Source: Amoebophrya sp. A120 (taxonomy: Eukaryota; Sar; Dinophyceae; Syndiniales; Amoebophryaceae). Taken from it: a DNA stretch of 64,000 bases. The stretch spans positions 13,718,664-13,782,663 of the forward strand of contig CAJINV010000001.1 of NCBI GenBank assembly GCA_905178155.1. The letters are read 5' to 3'. Within the stretch, counting starts at the first letter, position 1, and every line of letters begins with the position of its first letter. Shown piece after piece: positions 1 to 9,804 of the stretch. A program made the position numbers and the translations under genes. Under the pieces are notes generated by a model. It had not been told where the DNA came from, ran no database searches, and worked only from the letters and a program-made list of their open reading frames with translations.

Positions 1-620
1 TTTTTTTTTTTGGATCGCGGAGAGCTATGTGAGGTTTTGAAAACCAAAACCTCGTATAGCCCCCTCGAAATTCGGGCGGCGCGGCAGCGCCGCGAAGATT
101 TTTTTTTTTGGGTTCGCGGAGGGCTATGTGAGGTTTTGAAAGCCAAAACCTCGTATAGCCTCCTCGAAATTTGGGCGGCGCGGCAGCGCCGCGGAGAATT
201 TTTTTTGGTTCGCGGATAGCTATGCGAGGTTTTGAAAATCAAAACCTCGTATAGCCTTCTCGAAATTTGGGCGGCGTAGCAGCGCCACGAAAAGTATATT
301 TCCTACCCGGGCCTTTTTTTTTCAAAACCTCGTATAGCCTCTCCGAAATCTGGGCGGCATATTTTTTTTTTGGTTCCCGGATGGCTATGTGAGGTTTTGA
401 AAACTAAAACCTCGCATAGCCCCCTCTAAATTTGGGCGGCGCGGCAGCGTCGTGAAGAATTTTTTTTGGTTCGCGGAGGGCTATGCGAGGTTTTGGAAGC
501 CAAAACCTTGGATAGCCCCCTCAAAATTTGGGCGGCGTGGCAGCGCCGCGAAGGAGTTTTTTTATTTTGGTTCGCGGAGCGCTATGTCAGGTTCCGAAAA
601 CCAAAACCCCACGTAAGCCT
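1..620. repeat. Tandem array of ~97 bp hairpin-forming units
   Basis: Seven imperfect units follow one another; their palindromic cores start near 24, 123, 219, ~328 (right arm only), 383, 479 and 580. Each unit has a T-run, the words GGTTCGCGGA and GCTATGTGAGGTTTTG, a short loop, the inverted partner CAAAACCTCGTATAGC, and then a second palindromic GC patch (GGCGGCGCGGCAGCGCCGC). The arms differ by compensating or single changes between units. Units decay towards the right (580-620). Short open frames across the array are repeat artefacts. No host gene is evident. Confidence 0.8.
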
Positions 621-770
621 CAGGGGGTCGCATCGGGTAAGTCGCGCCAACGCGCGGGCGCAGGGGCTGCAGCGCTGCATTTGGTTTCTACCGTCAGTGG
701 TGTGGGCCAGAATGTGAAAAGTCATTTGACCTGTGACCTTTATGAAAGGGCCGCTAATTACGTCATGTAG

Positions 771-985
771 AGTACTCGAAAACCAGTGCGCTTCGCTGGG
801 CGGTTCGGAGTGACAACGCGCCGATGGTAAACTTGTTGTTGCGGGCCGACGCGGATATCATTTCGGAGGAACGCTTGCTGCTGCAGGAAGCAGATTCTGA
901 TCGGCTGCGGCAGTTCCTGCGAAACACAATTCGGGCCGAGAAGATACGGCTCGGCCATATCATCGATAATGCTCTGCAGACATAA
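771..985 (+). CDS. Probable terminal exon of an ankyrin-repeat protein (partial)
   Basis: A frame open from 758 to the TAA at 983-985 encodes a hydrophilic, coding-like peptide. It contains SALRWAVRSDNAPMVNLLLR followed by ADADI, which matches the ankyrin consensus (TPLHxAxxxGxxxxVxxLLxxGADI), and ends in a charged helix (RQFLRNTIRAEKIRLG). An acceptor-like TAG at 768-770 precedes it, so I take this as the last exon. Upstream exons are not visible, because 1-620 is repeat. The repeat is only one unit long here, so the family call is tentative. It could also be a pseudogene fragment left at the edge of the repeat array. Confidence 0.4.
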
Positions 986-1868
986 AGCAGTACTCGTATG
1001 CGACTTTGTTCTGCACGTGGCGGCGGGGCGCTGTTTAGATTCAAAGCTGTCCCCGCATCCGCACAAGAACTAGTGATTTTGGTTTAATTACATGTTTCAG
1101 TTTCGCTCAGTATTGAATAACAGCGTCTTGCGTCTGGTGTTTGTCTTCTCGGAAAATGTGTTTCACTAGATCACGTGTGTTCATGCTTGGAGTCCGGAAA
1201 ACGCGGAACACTCTGTCTGTGCTGTCGTGGTCGCTCTGCGTAGTATTGTCGATTCACTTCTTTAAAACCTCTGTGACGCGAAGTAGCTGCGTCAGAAATC
1301 GTTCGTCCGAAAGTCGTCCTACTAGCTGGAAGCTGTTCGGTGTCGGTTTGTCTGTTTAGTGTCGGTTTGTAAAATTGTCGACGTCATCGTCTTGTCAATG
1401 TCAATCAAGACTGGATTTCGGTCTTCGTATTCATCGTCCAACACCGTCTCCTTTCCTGCGTCCCGCGTTCGTATCGTCCACTACGTGCGTTGTATGGTGC
1501 GCATGGATTTGGAGATGAAAACATCCATCGTCACTAGGTGTAGCTTGTGTAGTCTTTCAATTTAGACTGATTTCGTAAATCCTGATCCTCATCCCTGCGC
1601 AGCTCCCTGAATCGTCATTCGCTCTGGTGCATACGAGTAGGAAGTGTATACTTTTAGTAAATCAATCCAAATATTTTTTTACTCTTTTTCTGTGCCGCAT
1701 TTTTGACGTCATAGCCAAGCCAACCAGTTTCTCTACCCTTGAGTTTTGCACTGGCTTGCTGCTTTCTCGATCTTATGTCTTTCTTATGGTGATGGTAAGG
1801 ATAGAAGTACCCAAACTCAATCCCGATTTTTTTTGAGGACTGACGGAAGAACGAAAAGAAACACCCCC
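986..1868. other. Intergenic, no gene recognised
   Basis: AT-moderate sequence with short frames in all phases. None shows coding-like composition or a recognisable motif. Nothing else is seen. Confidence 0.5.
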
Positions 1869-2297
1869 ATGATGTGCGAATTCGTCTTCATTTTTATTGG
1901 GATCGGCATCGTAACGTGTGGCGCACTAGCCGGCATTGCAGTGGTCATCAGCAATGTTACGGGAGATGACGAAGAACAACAGTACCTTTTTATGTTTGTG
2001 ACTACGCTTTCCTTTTGCTGCATGGTTGTGATTCCTCGTGGAAACCAAGTATTGATTTGTCAAGAAAAAGAAATCTTTATCTCGTCCATCCAATTTCCCC
2101 TCTTCAGGTGGATTCGCAGTCTGTATAGCAAGAAGACACGGGATCGGAGGAAGCGAGACGAGCTTTACGTGAGAGCCTTGCTTGCGAGCTACACATTAGA
2201 TCCCGCCGGGTTCGGACTCGGGTTCGGGATAGGAGGCTATGGGGCGGTGCCACCTGGGGGATACGAGAATGCGAACAACATCCAGTGCGCGCCATAG
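1869..2297 (+). CDS. Small two-segment membrane protein, unknown
   Basis: ATG at 1869 (a second ATG follows at 1872) opens a 142-residue frame. It has two hydrophobic stretches, residues ~4-27 (rich in I/V/G/A) and ~41-56, separated by an acidic loop (TGDDEEQQ). A basic segment (KKTRDRRKR) follows, then a glycine/proline-rich tail. The topology suggests a small integral membrane protein with a basic cytosolic tail. I do not recognise a family. The stretch 2024-2105, ending in CCCTCTTCAG, looks acceptor-like, so part of the middle may be intronic, but no donor in the matching phase was found. Real gene status is moderately supported by composition only. Confidence 0.4.
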   Translation: MMCEFVFIFIGIGIVTCGALAGIAVVISNVTGDDEEQQYLFMFVTTLSFCCMVVIPRGNQVLICQEKEIFISSIQFPLFRWIRSLYSKKTRDRRKRDELYVRALLASYTLDPAGFGLGFGIGGYGAVPPGGYENANNIQCAP

Positions 2298-2997
2298 CAT
2301 TGTTGAACCAGTACTCAAAGTATCGTTGTGCTTGTGTACTGCTGACCAGGACGAGGACGACGCTTCGGAGTTTGAAGTCTAGACATGTCTGTCTCTTCCT
2401 CACTCAGGAAAAAATGCAGACTCCCATTGTTTAACAGCCCACACTTTTCTTTGGTCAACCAGAAACATAAAAATCTCGCGCAACGTACTTGTCTGTAAAG
2501 TTGGTACTTATCTGGATTACAGGCTACTCGAATACCACCATTCCGTTCTCAGCCCTTTGCCTCTACTATGAATAGGTTATGATTTGTTCAACTTCAAGTG
2601 TTCTACCTAGGATCTCCTGGTCGAAATGGAAATACTCTGGTTTGAGAAAGCTGTGAAGATGATCTTAGACTGATTCTCAGGTTCACTAAACGAGGAGCCG
2701 TCGATCTTGTTCAAAGAAATCAATAAAAGGATCATGATGTGTTCCCGGCTCGGTTTATTTTGTAATTGTCAATCATGTCATGGAAAAGGGTAACGGGTGG
2801 TCATGATAAGGATAACCAACAAGCATATTCAGTGATACCATTCTTCTTCGAGCAAGTGTCCCGGTTTTTGGTCCGCCTAAAAGTAAAAAGCGTAGTGCCG
2901 TTCTTTTTATTCCGCACAGAAAAAAGCGATAGCCTTTACAACCCGAATTACGGGTGCAAAAACATAAAGTTTGTAAACGATCATCCATAATATTGCC
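2298..2997. other. Intergenic, nothing recognised
   Basis: No coding-like frame longer than about 70 codons and no repeat. The last ~100 bases before the acetyltransferase ATG would hold its leader. Confidence 0.4.
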
Positions 2998-3759
2998 ATG
3001 ATGGCGAAGTCTCCTTCTCCAACTCAGACCGTGTCCGCAGTTGATCAACAACTCTGTGTGACCTCCGGAGCAGGACGTCTGCCGACGCCGAAAATTTGGA
3101 GTCGTTGGACGGTCGAAAATGACGATCCAAGCAGTGGCCCGTCGGCGGCGACTACTTTCACGCTGCGCAACGCTGTGGTGCCCGATCTCGAGGAGGTTCA
3201 TAAGATGATTTATGAACTAGCTGTCTACGAAAAAGAGGAGGACCAGATGAAGCTCCCGCTGGAGCAATTCATCCGAGACTCGGGGCTGCCCGGAAGCGGA
3301 AACGTAGATCGCGAAGACGGCAGCGGGCCGCAGCGGTACCAATGTCTGGTGCTGTCTGCGCAGCAAGCGGACGTTGAACCATCATCACGCGCAATAAATA
3401 CCGAGCAGCAGAGCGAAGCAGTAACAAAGGAGAAAATTGTGGGCTACGCGCTCTACTTTTTCACCTATTCCACCTGGGAGGGGCGAGCTTTCTACCTGGA
3501 GGATTTGTACGTGCGCCCCGAGGTGCGGAAGGGGGGCCTGGGGACGAAGATGGTTTACTGTCTCGCGAAGATTGCCGCGGTGGAAAATTGCTGCCGCCTG
3601 CAGTGGCAGTGTATCGATTGGAACACAAGCAGTTTGGAGTTTTACTACAAGAAGCTCAAGGCCGAAGAGCGCACGGAAACCAACGACGCCAAGTGGGTCA
3701 ACATCTGGCTCAAGCGGGCGCGGATTCTCGAAATGGCAGCGGAATTTGACGGGGAGTGA
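2998..3759 (+). CDS. GNAT acetyltransferase, diamine/spermidine N1-acetyltransferase-like
   Basis: 253 residues, single exon. After a ~55-residue extension, FTLRNAVVPDLEEVHKMI starts a GNAT fold of the SAT1/SSAT type, followed by the characteristic helix with ELAVYEKEEDQ. The acetyl-CoA loop (RPEVRKGGLGTKM, residues ~173-185) follows the strand FYLEDLYV, and LQWQCIDWNTSSLEFYYKK is the typical C-terminal part. Family members transfer acetyl from acetyl-CoA to polyamines or related primary amines in the cytosol. The substrate cannot be read from the sequence, since thialysine acetyltransferases look alike. An insertion at ~100-145 (low complexity, SSRAINTEQQSE) lengthens the protein beyond the usual ~170 residues. 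Two ATGs (2998, 3001) are possible starts. Confidence 0.8.
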   Translation: MMAKSPSPTQTVSAVDQQLCVTSGAGRLPTPKIWSRWTVENDDPSSGPSAATTFTLRNAVVPDLEEVHKMIYELAVYEKEEDQMKLPLEQFIRDSGLPGSGNVDREDGSGPQRYQCLVLSAQQADVEPSSRAINTEQQSEAVTKEKIVGYALYFFTYSTWEGRAFYLEDLYVRPEVRKGGLGTKMVYCLAKIAAVENCCRLQWQCIDWNTSSLEFYYKKLKAEERTETNDAKWVNIWLKRARILEMAAEFDGE

Positions 3760-4797
3760 TGTTGAAGGCCCAGCGCTGAAGCTGCTGTCAAAAACTGGCT
3801 TTACTTTGCTCGTCCGGTCGTTGCCGTAGGCGTACGAGAAGAAGATGCCTATGCAGCCAAGACGCGCGCACCATTCTGAAGTTTTGCAGCACCGAGATTG
3901 TAATCGTGAAGAATTTGAAGAACAACATGAACAACAACAAACGTCGCAGACCTCAATGACAGATCGAGGGGTAGAGAAGTCCCTGCGCTAGTCTAATACT
4001 GCACATCATTTTGACTCCGCGCTCATACCTCAATAAACGCAAACACCCAAAGGCAGCTAAGTACCCCTGCCGTCATCGGAAGCAAAGATCGCACGGAAAT
4101 ATCATACAGACATAACCCGCAACCGGCATCTAGCTCTGCCCTTATTGAATGGAAACACATCAGAAGAATACGCGTGAACGGCTCAAACTACAACAGGAAA
4201 GAGATTTTTTCACAGAATGGCGATCGACATTCATGCTTGCCACATGTAATTGTGGTGTGAGTTCTTCTTTTGTGGTTTACTTGCAGTAAGTAACAAGTTC
4301 ATTCTGTTTTCCTGAGCGACGGACACTAACACTTACACCTTCAGAGAGCAGGGAAGATCTTACAGAGTGGCTGCAACATCTTGCAGGAAAGTATAGAGGA
4401 AAAGAGCGAGACTGAGGTGAATAGATTCTCCCAACCGGTATCAAGTTCTGGTATTATTTCACAAAAGATGTGAACAGATTGGAAAGATTAGCGCGCCGCA
4501 TCATTTGCCTCCCGACGCCGACGAGCAGCGCGCGGCCTGACGTGAGACGATGCCCTTTCGCAGCGGTCCGGTACGGGGCATATCATACAGAAAAGTAGTA
4601 CAACACTCACACTGATTCTGACCAGGTCACCGAGCATTTGCATTTCTATCCCAAGCGCAACATCAGCTGAGTAGAGGCTGTTGTCTCACTCCCGCATCGC
4701 GGAGTGAACAAGAAACCACAGAGGACAATCAACGGGATATTAAACATTGTGTGATCACAATTACTTTTCCATATGATAGGGAAACGAAGTCGCGCAG
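3760..4797. other. Intergenic, nothing recognised
   Basis: The first ~200 bases would contain the acetyltransferase 3' UTR. No coding-like frame or repeat is visible. Upstream exons of the SAM-domain gene may lie in the last part but could not be identified. Confidence 0.35.
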
Positions 4798-4937
4798 TGG
4801 AGCTGCGTCGATGTCGCAGAGTGGCTGAGAAGCCTGGAATTACCGCAGCATGCGCTGGCGTTTCAAGAAGTGGGCATCGACGGCCCGACGCTCTTGCAGC
4901 TGACACAGCAGGATATCAAGGAGCAATTTGAAGGCCT
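4798..4937 (+). CDS. Internal exon encoding most of a SAM domain (partial gene)
   Basis: Between an acceptor (CGCGCAG at 4791-4797) and a donor (GTAAGAG from 4938) the frame encodes WSCVDVAEWLRSLELPQHAL followed by AFQEVGIDGPTLLQLTQQDI and KEQFEGL. This is a textbook sterile alpha motif: the W-x-x-E/D-x-V-x-x-W-L start, the central GxxLLxL helix and the D-I/L-K-E end. SAM domains are protein- or RNA-binding modules, and the last helix should be in the next exon. A candidate continuation around 5101-5150 reads IASKKIAGHINIFK, but its splice phase did not fit. The frame would end at TAA 4939-4941 if not spliced. Neighbouring exons remain unresolved. Confidence 0.55.
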
Positions 4938-6888
4938 GTAAGAGCTGCATAAAAATTGATGTTGTCTTTTTTTCTATTTGGGAAGAAAGGTAGAGGTATC
5001 TATGTCGTGATTGTTCCTCCAGACTTTCACTTGGCTGAACCTGAGTCCAAGCGCTCAAAGAAACAACAAAAAAAACTAAACAGCGTGCCCGGATTGCAGG
5101 GATGGATTGCATCCAAGAAGATTGCGGGACACATCAACATATTTAAGCTTCACCTAGGGCAGGAGTCGGTACTTGAGCTTGTTTATCGCTCATATTTCTA
5201 GTTCCACCTTGCTGATGCTGTTTCTCTGCAATCACGAGCAGAAAAGATAAGGACCATACTGCGAAATCATATTTATCAGACTGAAAATGAAAATCACCAC
5301 AGAGCCTTGCGGAGCTGGAGATGTCAGCCATATCCTCCCTACGTGGCCGGAGCCCAGTGCCACCAGTAAACACTAGGCCACGACTACGCAAAAAAAAAGT
5401 TGTGCCTGTGGTTGCGTATCGTTTTTGGAGCAACAGTTCGGCCAGTATGCTCGGCATAAGTAATTGACTCGCGTCAGATGGGGGCTGCATGAAACATTCA
5501 GAAACTCGGCTTTCGGTCCACAGCGAGTGATACCGTCAACGCCATGCATGTCCTGCAATACCAGACGCAGATACAACTTTTTTTCTTGCATAGCGACCAG
5601 CCACTGCGGACGAAATCAAGAAAGCATCGCACTCGTACAGACTATATATATTGTTTCTGCTTCAAACGCACTGGGCCTTGGTGCTAAGAATGAAGAAAGT
5701 GCAATAGATTAAGACGATCTACCGCTTGCAAGAGTAGTGGCACCTCATGAAGATTGCAAGCACATTCAGCACAATCGTTCCACAAAAGCTACAAACCTGT
5801 TTGCGAATTGTCACACAGAACAACCGCGTCGAGCAATAACAACGCCGTCTCCTCTGGCTCGGGGTCCGCTCGTATTATCAGGAAAAAGCTGCCCGCCCCA
5901 AACTGTCATGCGGGATTTCCTGTCAGAGACAGAGTCAGCACAGATTTTCTGTACAGCTCGCTCCCGGATGATCGCCCAGAAAAAGTGTAGGCTCTATCAT
6001 TTTGCTGTCATGCTGCCCTCTCAAGCGATTCACGTTTCTTATATTCTGCAATGCGAAATTGACGATTTGCATTTGAGGACGTAGTGCAGTTTCTGCGTGC
6101 GGCCGGGGGCTTTTTGTCGCTCTGATAGCAGGAAGTATGCACACACGCCGAAGCTCGCGACCACGGACCGCAAACGCAGGTAGTTCATCTGAGAAACAAG
6201 GAAACCCTGGTCGTTCTTTTCAACGCTTTGGTTGTTGTAGCTTCAAGGTTCTTTTCCGCCGTACGCTGATGTAGCAAGAGACAAGGTTGAGTACGTAGTC
6301 TAAGAACTTAGTATCCACTTCCACTACCCGAGCGGCGAGCACGGGAAAAAACCAATGTAAAACAGCCTCCCTGTCGCAGCTCTCCATGGATCCAGTGGAC
6401 ACAAGCGATGTTATCACGAAGAGAATATCCTCCTCCCGATGCTCAAAAAAGAACGTGTCTTGCATGATTTCGGGTCCCTGCAGGTGCCATACACAAATAT
6501 TCTGAAGGCAGAACAGATCCATCTGATGTCTGCGCAGCTGTGCAACAGCGTAGCTGTTTGGCATATGGTAAAGAGTCTTTAGATTTATTTGCAGTGCGGA
6601 GCAGTGATAGAAATTGAAATGCACCACAGGCTCAGGCAAGCGCTATGGGATTCCATCGGAGCATGGGGAGGAGATTTCTTTCCCCGTGATGGATGTGATG
6701 CTCCATACGCAGCGCTCGCAAAGTTTTTTGACGGAACAGATGAGCACCTTCGATTTGCGGCGAAGAAGCCGTACTGCGTGTTTTCGTTAACAGTATTAGA
6801 CTCTGCTTTGGTTATTACTGCATTTTCTCTGACCAACCAGCGTGTAGTGTCTATGTCTATGAGTATCAAGATCACACTCATTACACAG
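4938..6888 (+). other. Intron-rich region with scattered coding-like exons
   Basis: Several short stretches look coding on the + strand but could not be joined with confidence. About 5297-5366 reads SLAELEMSAISSLRGRSPVP before a GTAAAC donor. About 5505-5630 reads KLGFRSTASDTVNAMHVL and onward. About 6400-6480 reads RCYHEENILLPMLKKERVLH before CTGCAG|GTGCC. About 6627-6790 has two competing open frames, one with YGIPSEHGEEISFPVMDVML. They may belong to one gene running from the SAM exon to the PG-rich exon at 6889-7136, or to two genes. I do not assign a function. Confidence 0.3.
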
Positions 6889-7136
6889 ATAAGGGCACCA
6901 TGAGCCAGGCCAAGCGGAATGTTTCGGAGGGTCTCTATCTCCGCGGTGCCGCTTCCCCCGGCGTCTGCCGGTACGATGTGCATATTCCCGATGCGAAGAG
7001 CCGTCGAGGCGGAGTGATGAGCAGAGCCCCGAGATTCGAGCAGAAGCGACCGCATCTAGTGCACGCAGAAAGACCACCACCGGGGCCTCAAAGCTACGTG
7101 CCGAACTTTCTCGCGAAAAGTAGAGCGGTGAGATAA
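6889..7136 (+). CDS. Terminal exon of a PG-rich (SHIPPO/STPGR-like) axonemal protein
   Basis: After a TTACACAG acceptor ending at 6888 the frame runs to TAA at 7134-7136. It has the spacing typical of sperm-tail PG-rich repeats: SPGVCRYDV, then RRGGVMSRAPRFEQ, then PPPGPQSYVPN. Repeats of the PGPxxYxP / GGxMxxAPRF type occur in ODF3/SHIPPO and CFAP proteins that bind inside ciliary doublet microtubules. Only about two repeats are in this exon, so earlier exons should lie upstream in 4.9-6.9 kb. An ATG at 6900 could start a 78-residue protein if it is not spliced. The family call rests on two degenerate repeats. Confidence 0.5.
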
Positions 7137-7606
7137 AGTAACTTCGTCGCGGAGGAAAGTCAAAGAAACGGAATTTGCGAACTTGCTGCATTCCCAATGT
7201 AAGATCTAGTTTCAGTGAAGTCTCTGGCCGACTTGATTTTAGTCTTTTACCACAAACATATTCCAGATGGACAATGAATTCAGGGAATCAATTTCCGACC
7301 TTAGGTGTACTTATCTGATCATTTGCATTTTCAACTGATAGATAAATTGATGAAACCGATAACCTTATTTCAATGACACCAAAAATGAACCAAGAGATGT
7401 TGACTCTTCGTGACAATGAATCAATGTTGCATACTAGGACGAGTCGGGCACGGGCGTTTAGACTCTTTCACTTTCCATCTTCAAACAGACAGGGCGTCAG
7501 GGCAAAAGCATGCCCTGACATGTGAGCTTTTGATCTTTCACGGTACGGAAATCCACACTGTATAATGGGCACTGCTGCGTTAGCGGCGGACAGTAGAGCA
7601 TTGTAT
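7137..7606. other. Region between convergent genes, nothing recognised
   Basis: AT-rich sequence with no coding-like frame. It separates the + strand exon ending at 7136 from the minus-strand stop codon at 7607-7609. Confidence 0.35.
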
Positions 7607-8202
7607 CTAGACATGAGGGGCATTCCTGCTGTAATCGTTTGTATAGTACAGGTGCAGTAAAAGCGAGCCGAACTGACGGAAGTTGTCTCTGGTAACCGCT
7701 TGACTGTTCTGCAAGAGCATGTCAAAGTGTTCGATTTGGTCTGAGACAACACATATAAGAATGTGATGTTAAAGTGGATCCAAAACCATCCGACGCGATT
7801 GCGATCTCAAACTGTATTTGAACGAAAGTACTGCGTCTCTGACGCACCCAAATGCGATACGATCCTAGCGAGGAGTGTCGGACGATCGTTTGGATATCGG
7901 CTACAGCAATCGCGAACGCGAAATAAGAGCGCCGCAAATGCTGGATCATTTTTTCTTTTTCGTGACTGAGAATTGGGATCAGAGCCATTGATTTCATTTA
8001 TAGCGAGCCAGCTCGTGCTCGTCTCAGCCAGCTCGTGCTCGTCTCACTCTCGAAGGATGTGTCCCGACCCTAATTCTCTTTTTTTGATGACAGGGCTAAA
8101 CAACACACGTTGTAGTAGGGCTTGTTTCTCGTGTACGATACATTCTTCGGAGGACGGACGTTTGCATCCGTCCTTACGAGAAGTTGCTGCACACGTACTC
8201 AT
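7607..8202 (-). CDS. Candidate three-exon minus-strand gene, unknown product
   Basis: Read on the minus strand. Exon 1 starts at the ATG 8202-8200 (MSTCAATSRKDGCKR...) and stays open to ~8047, where GAG|TGAGAC follows. A coding-like exon from ~7960 to ~7820 reads NDPAFAALLFRVRDCCSRYP and on to FRSNT. The last exon, from 7740 to the stop complementary to 7607-7609, reads QIEHFDMLLQNSQAVTRDNF and onward after a TCTCAG acceptor. The frames join if each intron is cut at the duplicated AG/CAG (GAG|TCA and ACAG|ACC); a strict GT-AG cut shifts the frame by one. That makes the model tentative. Intron 1 contains a direct duplication of AGCTCGTGCTCGTCTCA. No family recognised. Confidence 0.3.
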
Positions 8203-8416
8203 TTTTTTAAAATTTCGACAAAGAACTAGAGCACCAAGAGACAAAAAGTCTATCGTTTTTTTTATCCAAGATTTTCTCTAGATTTCTGAAGAGGTCTGTC
8301 ATACACGGAAGAGGATTACGCATTTGCAGTATGTATCGGGCATAGGTTTACACTAGACTATCAGCATTGATCTTAGAAGTTTCATAGACGGAAAATCATT
8401 TCCAAAACACGAAAAC

Positions 8417-9804
8417 ATGTCGCTTTTTGGACGATTGGGTTGCTTCAGCTTGTTGGCTATCCTCGTGACGGTTGGCGGGCCTCTGTTCTGCGCAGCCAGC
8501 ACTCCGTCTCGGTCTCCGCTTCGAGGACGGTCGACGAAGCGTGTTCACTGGGACAAGTCGACCACAAAGATTAGATCGTTTTCCGGTGAAAGAAACTGTG
8601 ATCGCACACAAAGACTGTTCAACGTCGGAGGACCGTGGTGGGCGGAATCTGCGGACACGCGCACGCCTCGGGTCTGTACCATAACCCCAAACTACGCTAA
8701 TTTGCACCTAAACGCATTTCCCTTTTTGGGCAAGGGGAAGCCAACGAATTTGCCGCCGCAGAAGCAGATCAATGGCACCAGTGAACAAGAGCAGGGAGAA
8801 ATAAAAAAGCCGTTCATCGCAAGTATTTTCTCAGCTTCAGTGTCCTCAGAGGTACATGGAAAGCCGCGCTACCTGATATTCCAAAGAGTTGACGGCACTA
8901 GCAACCGGCGCGAATCTGTCACGATTTACCCGGATCGGGTAAACGACAACGACCCTGGGGATGAGGACATGGAAATTGGGGCCTTCCTAAAACCTGGCGG
9001 ACGGTACTTCGAATATTACACCACCGATAGCAAAGGGGAAAGAGTTAATCGACTTTCCGGAAGTACGCCGATTCGGCACCTCGATGACTGGCAGAAGGGG
9101 AAACGTGAAATCGTCCTGCACTACGAATTCACCCGCAGCAGCGCAGTAGAGAACGTGTACCTCGACCCGGTTGCAAACCTGACGGGGGAGCTGCAGGCAC
9201 TGAATGTCGGACCGCCATACGTCGGCGAGCAAACTGACGAGCAGAAGTGGGCGGCGTTGCACAATGCAAAGAAGTATCAGGCAAGCGAGGATCTCGTGCT
9301 GCAAGACATACGCAGCCCAGCGGTTGACATAAAAGACGCGGAGGACTTTTTGCTTAACCGGTTTCCGTTCGAGGACGTGCGCCGGAAGTACCGCGTTATG
9401 GAACCGCTCGTCCGAATTGCGCCCCGGCTGCTCGAGTATGCAACACCGGACGTGGAGGCGGCACTGAGGCTGAAAGAGTTATCTAGAACCTGTGACGTCC
9501 CGGGGCCGGATTGTGTAGCTGGTACAAAAATTTGTGGTGTTTATTCTCCTTTCTCGATTGGCAATGCAGATCTTCGCGCTGTGTGCTCTTCATGCTTTTT
9601 CGAATACATTCTTGTTCAAAACGCGCGTCGTGAACGTCCGCAACTTACTTGCGCTAAATGAAACACTGAGCCTTCTGTATTCTTTTTCACATCTTCGTTA
9701 CAGGTACATACAAAACGAACGTGGAAGCCCCCAAGACGCCGGAGGCTCCGGCACTGGTTCGGAAGGAGCGAAAGAAAAAAAGGATTTTTAAAGGTTGGGA
9801 GTGA
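8417..9804 (+). CDS. Secreted protein of an unrecognised family, copy 1
   Basis: Join 8417..9521 + 9704..9804, 401 residues. The N-terminus MSLFGRLGCFSLLAILVTVG is a clear signal peptide with a probable cut after FCAAS. The intron 9522-9703 (182 bp) is GT-AG; its ends carry a direct GTACA repeat, so the exact cut cannot be told apart, and the joined frame ends ...RKERKKKRIFKGWE. Two blocks are shared with the gene at 12310: a central one (PGGRYFEYYTTDSKGERVNR then STPIRHLDDW and a beta-rich IVLHYEFT) and a C-terminal one (YQASEDLVLQDI ... FPFEDVRRKYRVMEPLVRIA PRLLEYATPDV). The paralogues sit 2.5 kb apart in tandem. Function unknown; secretion suggests a host- or surface-facing role, which is inference. 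Confidence 0.7.

Noticed and set aside
1-620. CRISPR-like array of regular repeats
   Set aside because: Units are contiguous ~97 bp tandem copies with no unique spacers, in a eukaryotic context.
6439-6582. Short frame from an ATG reading MLKKERVLHDFGSLQVPYTN
   Set aside because: Coding-like, but an overlapping frame looks equally good and splice partners are unclear, so it is not called as a gene on its own.
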